This document shows positions 1-5,539 of a stretch of 5,539 bases of DNA, piece after piece. The translations under genes were made by a program, and so were the position numbers. The stretch covers positions 1-5,539 of the forward strand of contig CBINNP010000242.1 in the NCBI GenBank assembly GCA_966252075.1. The letters run 5' to 3'. Origin of the DNA: Solimonas sp966252075. Its GTDB lineage: Bacteria > Pseudomonadota > Gammaproteobacteria > Nevskiales > Nevskiaceae. Below the pieces are notes generated by a model that was not told where the DNA came from, did not search any database, and saw nothing but the letters and a program-made list of their open reading frames with translations. Numbering within the stretch: the first letter of the stretch is position 1; each line of letters begins with the position of its first letter.

Positions 1-37
1 GCTGCGCCAAAACGGTCTCCGTCGCAGCGGCGGCCAT
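1..37 (-). CDS. Possible 5' end of a leftward gene, cut by the window edge
   Basis: On the minus strand an ATG at 37-35 opens a frame that stays open to the window edge and reads MAAAATETVLAQ. It lies 14 bases after the stop of the sigma-54 regulator, as expected for a next gene in the same transcript. Only 12 codons are visible and no good Shine-Dalgarno precedes them; the nearest purine run, AGGG, is about 12 bases away. No function can be assigned, and the plus-strand reading of the same bases cannot be excluded. Confidence 0.2.
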   Translation of the reverse strand, partial: MAAAATETVLAQ

Positions 38-51
38 AGCGTTAACAGGCC

Positions 52-1458
<1,407 letters not shown>

Positions 1459-1550
1459 ATGGTTCTCCCCTTGCCGATCGCGCCGGGTGGGCAGCGCTGC
1501 ACGACGGGGCTCAACGCTAGCGACTGTGGATCTCCGTTTCGTTGCAGCGC

Positions 1551-1579
1551 ATCACAGTTTGTCGCGAACGACATACACT
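1551..1579 (+). promoter_or_regulatory. Candidate sigma-70-type promoter for xthA
   Basis: ATCACA (1551-1556, 4 of 6 matches to TTGACA) and TACACT (1574-1579, 4 of 6 matches to TATAAT) are separated by 17 bases. Transcription would start near 1586, giving a leader of about 20 bases. The spacer contains a small dyad, TGTCG-CGAA-CGACA (1560-1573). Four-of-six matches are common by chance, so this is a candidate only. No convincing sigma-54 GG-N10-GC site was found in the 1459-1604 gap. Confidence 0.3.
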
Positions 1580-1604
1580 GCCGGCGATCCACCGACAGTC
1601 TTGT

Positions 1605-2372
1605 ATGAAAATCGCCACCTGGAACGTCAATTCGCTGAAAGTACGCCTGCCGCATCTGCTCGACTGGCTCGCCGTGCAGCAGCCGGATGTCGTCGCGCTG
1701 CAGGAAACCAAGATGGTCAACGAGGCGTTTCCTTACGAAGCGCTCGCCGCGGCCGGCTATCAGGCCGTGCACAACGGCCAGAAGACCTACAACGGCGTTG
1801 CGCTGCTGGCGCGGACCCCGCCGCAGGACGTCGCACTCGATATCCCGGGCCTGGAGGACGAACAGAAGCGCGTGATCGCCGGCACCGTCGGCGGCGTGCG
1901 CATCGTCAACGTCTATGTCGTCAACGGCCAGGCCGTCGGCAGCGACAAGTACGCCTACAAGCTGCGCTGGCTCGCAGCGCTGCATGGCTATCTGCAGCAG
2001 GAGCTGCAGCGCTATCCGCTGCTCGCGGTCGGCGGCGATTTCAACATCGCGCCGGCGGCCGAGGACACGCACGATCCGGCGATCTGGGAAGGCCAGATCC
2101 TTTGCTCGGAGCTGGAACGCAGTGGCCTGCAGAAACTCTGCGGCCTGGGCCTGTCCGACGCGTTCCGGCTGTTCCCGCAGGCCCCGGAAGCGTTCACCTG
2201 GTGGGATTACCGGCAGGCGGCGTTCCGCCGCAACATGGGCCTGCGCATCGACCACTGGCTGCTGTCGGCGCCGCTGGCCGCCAAGGCGCGCTCGGCGGTC
2301 GTCGACCTGGCGCCGCGCCGCCTCGAACGGCCGTCCGACCATGCGCCGCTGGTGGTCGAACTGGAACTGTGA
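1605..2372 (+). CDS. xthA: Exodeoxyribonuclease III (AP endonuclease family 1)
   Basis: This 255-residue enzyme of the exonuclease-endonuclease-phosphatase fold would cut DNA 5' to abasic sites, clean blocked 3' ends and degrade 3' ends of duplex DNA in base-excision repair, using Mg2+. The family's active-site set is complete: N7 (WNVN), E34 (LQETK), Y104 (NVYVVNG), D145 and N147 (GGDFNIAP), D216 (RIDHWL), and D245-H246 (PSDHAPL) near the C-terminus. Length is close to the usual 250-270 residues. The frame is open 21 codons further upstream, but MKIATWN is the conserved family N-terminus, so the ATG at 1605 is chosen. No clear Shine-Dalgarno precedes it (CAGTCTTGT), so initiation may depend on a short leader. 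It diverges from the sigma-54 regulator and is followed by the HD-domain gene on the same strand 104 bases later, probably a separate unit or a loose operon. The closest type appears to be the ExoIII branch with VYVVNG rather than the E. coli branch. Confidence 0.96.
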   Translation: MKIATWNVNSLKVRLPHLLDWLAVQQPDVVALQETKMVNEAFPYEALAAAGYQAVHNGQKTYNGVALLARTPPQDVALDIPGLEDEQKRVIAGTVGGVRIVNVYVVNGQAVGSDKYAYKLRWLAALHGYLQQELQRYPLLAVGGDFNIAPAAEDTHDPAIWEGQILCSELERSGLQKLCGLGLSDAFRLFPQAPEAFTWWDYRQAAFRRNMGLRIDHWLLSAPLAAKARSAVVDLAPRRLERPSDHAPLVVELEL

Positions 2373-2476
2373 GCGCCGCTGCGGAGGATTCTGAGAAACC
2401 GGTCCCGGTTGTCGTGCCTGCAACGCCCTAGACTGGTTTTCACTCGACCCGTCCGGAGGGTCTGGCCAGGATTCTC

Positions 2477-3427
2477 ATGCAGCGCCGCAGTCACTACGAC
2501 GTCACCAATACCATCCGCGTCTCGCATCCGCAGGACGTCGCCGCCGAGTTGAAGCGGCTGTTTGCCTCCCTCTATCCACAGCAGCCGTTGGACGCTCTCG
2601 ACCGTGCGGTCGAGCTGTTCAGCCGGCTCTATGCCGGCTATCTGCCGGGCTACGCAGGCTGCGATACCTGGTATCACGATGCCCAGCACAGCCTCGACTG
2701 CACGCTGGCGCTGGCGCGGCTGATCGACGGCCATGAGCGCAGCGTGCCGGCGCGCGAGCGGCTCGGACCGCGACGCGCGCTGCTGGGCATCGTCGTCGCG
2801 CTGTTCCATGACGCCGGCTATGTCCGCCGTCTGAGCGATACCGCTGCCAACGGCGCCGCATACACGCTGACGCACGTCGCCCGCGGCGGCGAGTTCCTTA
2901 GCCGCTTCCTGCCAGCGCTGGGTCTGGGCAGCGAGGTGGCGCTGGCCACGCAGCTGATCCATTTCACCGGCTATGAAATGACGCTCGACGCGATCCGCGT
3001 GCGCGGCACTCGCGAGCGCCGGCTCGGCTTCATGCTCGGCACCGCCGATCTGATGTCGCAGACGGCCGATCGCTGCTATCTGGAAAAGTGCCGCGATTTC
3101 CTGTTTCGCGAGTTCGAGCTGTGCGGGCTCGCCGGCGAGCGCCGACCCGGCGGTCCGCGGCCGCGCTACCGCACGCCGCAGCAGTTGCTGGAACGCACCG
3201 TAGCCTTCAACCGGCGCCTGTGGGCGCAACGCATCGACGGCTATTTCGGCAGCGTGCACCGCTACTTCGACGTGCACTTCGGCGGCCAGGACCCCTACAA
3301 GCAGGCGATTGCCGCCAATCTCGCGCGAATCACCCTGTTGCGCCGCCTGCACCAGCTGCAGCGACTGCAGCACCGGCCGGTGGCGATCAACCGGCTGCGC
3401 CTGCCGCCGATTCTCGCCGCTGCCTAA
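2477..3427 (+). CDS. HD-superfamily metal-dependent phosphohydrolase, phosphodiesterase-like
   Basis: This predicted cytoplasmic protein has 316 residues. It shows an HD fold whose motifs resemble the class I cyclic-nucleotide phosphodiesterase signature: YHDAQHSLD (66-74; compare YHNxxHAxD), LFHDAGY (109-115, the HD pair H111-D112), H133 and H162 in between, and TADLMSQTADR (189-199), where D191 could be the last metal ligand. By analogy H67 would be the general acid and H71, H111, D112 and D191 would bind metal. After the HD domain, residues 220-316 are arginine-rich and helical, with FNRRLW, YFDVHFGG and a leucine/arginine-rich end that I do not recognise as a named domain. No signal peptide or membrane segment is seen. 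The start has AGGA five bases upstream. The substrate is unknown: a cyclic nucleotide, a nucleotide or another phosphate ester are all possible. It lies between xthA and the OYE operon with its own gaps of 104 and 197 bases, so its context gives little clue. Confidence 0.85.
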   Translation: MQRRSHYDVTNTIRVSHPQDVAAELKRLFASLYPQQPLDALDRAVELFSRLYAGYLPGYAGCDTWYHDAQHSLDCTLALARLIDGHERSVPARERLGPRRALLGIVVALFHDAGYVRRLSDTAANGAAYTLTHVARGGEFLSRFLPALGLGSEVALATQLIHFTGYEMTLDAIRVRGTRERRLGFMLGTADLMSQTADRCYLEKCRDFLFREFELCGLAGERRPGGPRPRYRTPQQLLERTVAFNRRLWAQRIDGYFGSVHRYFDVHFGGQDPYKQAIAANLARITLLRRLHQLQRLQHRPVAINRLRLPPILAAA

Positions 3428-3429
3428 CA

Positions 3430-3455
3430 TCCGCGCGTCGGCTGCGGTGCGCGGA
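3430..3455 (+). terminator. Weak hairpin just after the HD-domain gene
   Basis: TCCGCGC (3430-3436) and GCGCGGA (3449-3455) form a perfect 7-bp GC-rich stem around a 12-base loop, starting 3 bases after the stop codon. There is no T-run after it, so it is at best a weak or Rho-assisted terminator. Such stems also occur by chance in DNA of this composition. Confidence 0.25.
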
Positions 3456-3503
3456 CCGTACACCCGTGGCGGCAGCGGTCGCGGGGTCTGGTGGTGTGCT
3501 GTC

Positions 3504-3533
3504 TTGACACTGAATGTTACTGATCGGTAACTT
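3504..3533 (+). promoter_or_regulatory. Promoter of the alkene reductase-yfcG operon
   Basis: An exact TTGACA -35 box lies at 3504-3509. The best -10 at legal spacing is TAACTT (3528-3533, 18-base spacer), which matches TATAAT at only three positions. Transcription would start near 3540 and give a leader of about 85 bases. The first GTTAC-N6-GTAAC dyad fills the spacer and overlaps the -10, so a bound protein should block polymerase. The -35 is convincing; the exact -10 is not. Confidence 0.6.
3516..3531 (+). promoter_or_regulatory. Operator 1, GTTACTGATCGGTAAC dyad
   Basis: This 16-bp dyad pairs at seven of eight positions (GTTAC/GTAAC arms and a GATC centre). It lies between the -35 and -10 elements and has a near-copy 26 bp downstream. 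Size, symmetry and position fit operators of TetR/AcrR-family repressors. The binding protein is not encoded in the window, so its identity is inference. Confidence 0.7.
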
Positions 3534-3541
3534 ACGGCAGC

Positions 3542-3557
3542 GTTACTTACCGGTAAC
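3542..3557 (+). promoter_or_regulatory. Operator 2, GTTACTTACCGGTAAC dyad
   Basis: This second copy has the same GTTAC-N6-GTAAC arms and differs from operator 1 at only two of 16 bases. It also contains the perfect 10-bp palindrome TTACCGGTAA (3547-3556). It falls just downstream of the likely transcription start. The 26-bp centre spacing is about two and a half helical turns, so two bound dimers would sit on nearly opposite faces of the DNA. Confidence 0.7.
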
Positions 3558-3572
3558 AGTGCCTGCACGGGT

Positions 3573-3596
3573 CGGCGTACCAGCACCGGTACGCCG
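3573..3596 (+). promoter_or_regulatory. Perfect 9-bp inverted repeat in the operon leader
   Basis: CGGCGTACC (3573-3581) and GGTACGCCG (3588-3596) are exact reverse complements around AGCACC. In RNA this makes a stable stem-loop ending 28 bases before the alkene reductase ATG. No T-run follows, so it is not a classical terminator. Its inner part (GTACC-N6-GGTAC) has the same five-six-five layout as the two operators and shares ACCGGTA with operator 2, so it could instead be a diverged third binding site. Confidence 0.5.
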
Positions 3597-3624
3597 CTCC
3601 ACCCCACCGATCAGAGAACAACAA

Positions 3625-4698
3625 ATGAGCGATATCCTGCACTCCCCCGTCAGTCTCGGCGCCCTCAAGCTGCGCAACCGCCTGGTGATGTCGCCGATGA
3701 CGCGCGCCCGCGCCGAACCGGGGCACGTACCGGGCGCGCTGATGACCGAGTACTACCGCCAGCGCGCCGATGCCGGCCTGATCATCACCGAATGCTCGAT
3801 GGTGGACCCCGCGGCGTCCGCCTTCATCAACGATCCCGGCATCTACAACGATGCGCAGATCGCCGGCTGGAAGCAGGTCACCGACGCCGTGCACGCGGCC
3901 GGCGGCCGGATCGCGATGCAGATCTGGCATCCGGGCCGCGCCACGCATCCGTTCATCAACGACGGCGCCGAGCCGGTGTCGTCGACCGACCGCGCGATCC
4001 GCGACGATGGCATCAACACACCGCAGGGCGTGGTGCCGCAGGTGGCGCCGCGACGGCTGCACGCCGACGAGATCCCCGCGTATGTCGCGCAGTTCCGTCA
4101 GGCCGCGCTCAACGCACGCGCCGCCGGCTTCGATGCGGTCCAGATCCACGGTGCGCACGGCTATCTGATCGACCAGTTCCTGCGCGACAGCGTCAACGAC
4201 CGCGACGACGCGTACGGCGGCAGCATCGAGAAGCGCGCGCGCTTCCTGCTCGAAATCCTCGATGCCACCATCGACGCGATCGGCGCCGACCGTGTCGGCC
4301 TGCGCATCTCGCCGCTGGTGGCCTACAACGACATCGCCGATTCGCAGCCGGCGGCGCTGGTGAGCTATGTCGCCGAGCAGTTCGCCCGGCGCGGCGGGGC
4401 CTTCTTCGAGCTGCGCCACAACCAGCACGACCTGCCGGAAGAGCGCGAGCTGGCGAACATCGCCCGCGAGAAGCTGGGCGGCGTCCCGCTGCTGCTCAAC
4501 GGCGGTTTCGACGCGGCCGGCGGCGAGGCGGCGCTGCGCGAGCAGCGTGCCGACGCGATCGTCTACGGCAAGCCGTACATCGCCAATCCCGATCTGGCGA
4601 CACGCTACGAACAGGGTAGCGAGCTGAACCCGGTCGACTTCTCGACGCTGTACACGCCAGGGCCCAGGGGCTACACCGACTATCCGGCGCTGGCCTGA
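3625..4698 (+). CDS. nemA: FMN-dependent alkene reductase, Old Yellow Enzyme family (NemA-like)
   Basis: This 357-residue cytoplasmic (beta/alpha)8-barrel flavoenzyme would use NAD(P)H to reduce activated C=C bonds of electrophiles such as enals, enones, maleimides or nitro compounds. Residues matching known OYE/PETN-reductase sites are visible: T26 (MSPMTR), Q99 and W101 (MQIWHPGR), the substrate-binding pair H175/H178 with proton-donor Y180 (IHGAHGYLIDQF), R227 (LRISP), FMN phosphate segments LLLNGG (289-294) and YGKPYIANPDL (314-324), and the C-terminal GYTDYP. The frame continues 37 codons upstream, but that stretch covers the operators and hairpin; MSDILHSPVSLG is a typical OYE start, with AGAGAA ahead of it. 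Residues 57-80 (DPAASAFINDPGIYND) and WHPGR differ from the E. coli NemA pattern, so this is a sister branch and its natural substrate is uncertain. It is the first gene of an operon with yfcG, presumably controlled by the upstream dyads. Confidence 0.93.
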   Translation: MSDILHSPVSLGALKLRNRLVMSPMTRARAEPGHVPGALMTEYYRQRADAGLIITECSMVDPAASAFINDPGIYNDAQIAGWKQVTDAVHAAGGRIAMQIWHPGRATHPFINDGAEPVSSTDRAIRDDGINTPQGVVPQVAPRRLHADEIPAYVAQFRQAALNARAAGFDAVQIHGAHGYLIDQFLRDSVNDRDDAYGGSIEKRARFLLEILDATIDAIGADRVGLRISPLVAYNDIADSQPAALVSYVAEQFARRGGAFFELRHNQHDLPEERELANIAREKLGGVPLLLNGGFDAAGGEAALREQRADAIVYGKPYIANPDLATRYEQGSELNPVDFSTLYTPGPRGYTDYPALA

Positions 4699-4715
4699 GC
4701 CGAGGGGTCAGCACG

Positions 4716-5408
4716 ATGATCGATCTCTACTGGTGGGCCACTCCCAACGGCCACAAGATCACCGTCTTTCTCGAGGAGACCGGACTGGCCTACCGCCTGC
4801 ACCCGGTCAACATCGGCCGTGGCGAGCAGTTCAGGCCGGAGTTCCTGGCGATCGCGCCGAACAACCGCATCCCGGCGATCGTCGACCACGCGCCCGCCGA
4901 TGGCGGCGCGCCGCTATCGCTGTTCGAGTCCGGCGCGATCCTGCTGTATCTGGCCGACAAGAGCGGCCGGCTGATCTCGCCGGAGCTGCGCGGCCGCGCC
5001 GAGACGCTGCAGTGGCTGTTCTGGCAGGTCGGCGGGCTCGGGCCGATGGCCGGCCAGAACCATCACTTCCGCAACTACGCGCCAGAGAAGCTGCCGTACG
5101 CGATCGAGCGCTACGTCAAGGAAACCGGGCGGCTGTATGGCGTGCTCAACCAGCGCCTGGCCGATCGCGAATACCTCGCCGGCAGCGACTACAGCATCGC
5201 CGACGTCGCCTCGTATCCGTGGATCGTGCCGCACGAGGGGCAAGGCCAGAACCTGGCCGATTTCCCGCACCTCAAGCGCTGGTTCGAGGCGATCGCGCAG
5301 CGGCCGGCGGTACAGCGCGCCTATGCGCTGGCCGAGCAGGCGCAGCACACGACGACGATGGACGAGCAAGCGCGGCGCGTGCTGTTCGGGCAGACGGCGC
5401 CGCGCTGA
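4716..5408 (+). CDS. yfcG: YfcG-like glutathione transferase / GSH-dependent disulfide reductase
   Basis: This 230-residue soluble protein belongs to the Nu-class glutathione transferases; E. coli YfcG reduces disulfides using bound glutathione. The thioredoxin-like domain (1-85) carries TPNGHK (9-14, where T9 and N11 match the YfcG glutathione site), the cis-proline loop NNRIPAIVD (P53 the cis-Pro) and E71-S72, which holds the glutathione gamma-glutamyl group. The helical domain (from about 91) has LQWLFWQVGGLGPM, GQNHHF and the SIAD capping box (160-163). Agreement with YfcG as I recall it is very high through residue 170; the tail after about 205 is less alike. I see no cysteine, consistent with YfcG chemistry relying on glutathione thiols. 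GAGGGG (4702-4707) lies eight bases before the ATG. It starts 17 bases after the alkene reductase stop, so the two are co-transcribed and probably act together against electrophiles and disulfide stress. Confidence 0.93.
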   Translation: MIDLYWWATPNGHKITVFLEETGLAYRLHPVNIGRGEQFRPEFLAIAPNNRIPAIVDHAPADGGAPLSLFESGAILLYLADKSGRLISPELRGRAETLQWLFWQVGGLGPMAGQNHHFRNYAPEKLPYAIERYVKETGRLYGVLNQRLADREYLAGSDYSIADVASYPWIVPHEGQGQNLADFPHLKRWFEAIAQRPAVQRAYALAEQAQHTTTMDEQARRVLFGQTAPR

Positions 5409-5413
5409 GCCGA

Positions 5414-5519
5414 CAACCCTCACCCCAACCCCTCTCCCGCAAGCGGGAGAGGGGCTTACAGCGCGAACAGGAGAAATCCGCTCTGCCGTTCACGGGCGCG
5501 GTATCAGGGGCGAGGGTTG
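5414..5519. repeat. 106-bp intergenic palindromic repeat with terminal inverted repeats
   Basis: CAACCCTCACCCC (5414-5426) and GGGGCGAGGGTTG (5507-5519) are inverted repeats matching at 12 of 13 bases. Inside the left end is a 12-bp perfect stem. Elements beginning CCCTCACCCCAACCCCTCTCCC are, as I recall, frequent between genes in Lysobacterales and some Betaproteobacteria. It starts five bases after the yfcG stop codon. No coding capacity is credible, so it is either a non-autonomous mobile repeat (MITE or REP-like) or a mosaic of such units. Copy number cannot be judged from one window. Confidence 0.6.
5429..5454 (+). terminator. Strong GC hairpin after yfcG, possible terminator within the repeat
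   Basis: CCCCTCTCCCGC (5429-5440) and GCGGGAGAGGGG (5443-5454) are exact complements with only AA between them; in RNA the loop would be at least CAAG on an 11-bp stem. It begins 21 bases after the yfcG stop and is followed by CTTACA rather than a T-run. It could protect the mRNA 3' end or help stop transcription, but it is not a textbook intrinsic terminator. Confidence 0.5.
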
Positions 5520-5539
5520 CCGCAGACGCTGCAGTTGCG

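Noticed and set aside
1527..1546. Possible sigma-54 promoter (TGG ... TTGCA) upstream of xthA
   Set aside because: The spacing between the GG and GC elements is 14 bases rather than the required 10.
2397..2410. Hairpin AACCG-GTCC-CGGTT after xthA as a terminator
   Set aside because: The stem is only 5 bp with no T-run; too weak and too likely by chance to call.
2446..2462. GACCC-N7-GGGTC dyad upstream of the HD-domain gene as an operator
   Set aside because: Five-base GC arms are common by chance here, and no good promoter elements accompany it.
2207..3607. Minus-strand 466-codon open frame opposite the HD-domain gene
   Set aside because: It is antisense to a gene with ordered HD motifs and would start inside the operator and leader region; composition is that of a shadow frame.
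3514..3624. N-terminal extension of the alkene reductase from an upstream ATG
   Set aside because: The 37 extra codons cover the promoter, operators and hairpin and are not part of the OYE fold; the ATG at 3625 matches the usual family start.
3547..4428. Minus-strand 293-codon frame opposite the alkene reductase
   Set aside because: Antisense to a well-conserved OYE gene, Val/Asp/Arg/His-rich shadow without a domain; it would be the only candidate for a nearby repressor but shows no helix-turn-helix.

Overview
The window is GC-rich chromosomal DNA with third codon positions dominated by G and C, so most long open frames opposite the real genes are composition shadows. The gene content (a sigma-54 activator, exodeoxyribonuclease III, an HD-domain hydrolase, an Old Yellow Enzyme alkene reductase and a YfcG-type glutathione transferase) and a CCCTCACCCC-type intergenic repeat suggest a gammaproteobacterium. 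The order Lysobacterales (Xanthomonadales) or a relative is my best guess. This is inference from style of sequence, not a database match.

Layout. Positions 1-37 may hold the first codons of a leftward gene that continues outside the window. A sigma-54-dependent regulator (52-1458, minus) has an intact AAA+ core and GAFTGA loop but a receiver-like N-terminus that lacks key phosphorylation residues. A 146-base divergent intergenic region separates it from xthA (1605-2372, plus), a complete DNA-repair nuclease/AP endonuclease. After a 104-base gap comes an HD-superfamily protein (2477-3427, plus) whose motifs resemble those of cyclic-nucleotide phosphodiesterases.

The 197-base gap at 3428-3624 is the most structured non-coding stretch. 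It has an exact TTGACA -35 box, two 16-bp GTTAC-N6-GTAAC dyads spaced 26 bp centre to centre over the promoter, and then a 9-bp perfect stem in the presumed leader. These precede a two-gene operon: an FMN-dependent alkene reductase of the NemA/OYE family (3625-4698) and, 17 bases after its stop, a YfcG-like glutathione transferase/disulfide reductase (4716-5408). Together they look like an electrophile and thiol-stress detoxification unit under a TetR-type repressor, but no repressor gene lies in the window.

The operon ends in a 106-bp intergenic palindromic element (5414-5519) with 13-bp near-perfect terminal inverted repeats. Its left part forms a very strong GC hairpin that could end transcription. 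Nothing recognisable is seen in the last 20 bases. No tRNA, rRNA, CRISPR array, transposase or phage gene was found. The window is mostly ordinary core or accessory metabolism; the operator cluster and the HD-domain protein are the parts most worth following up.
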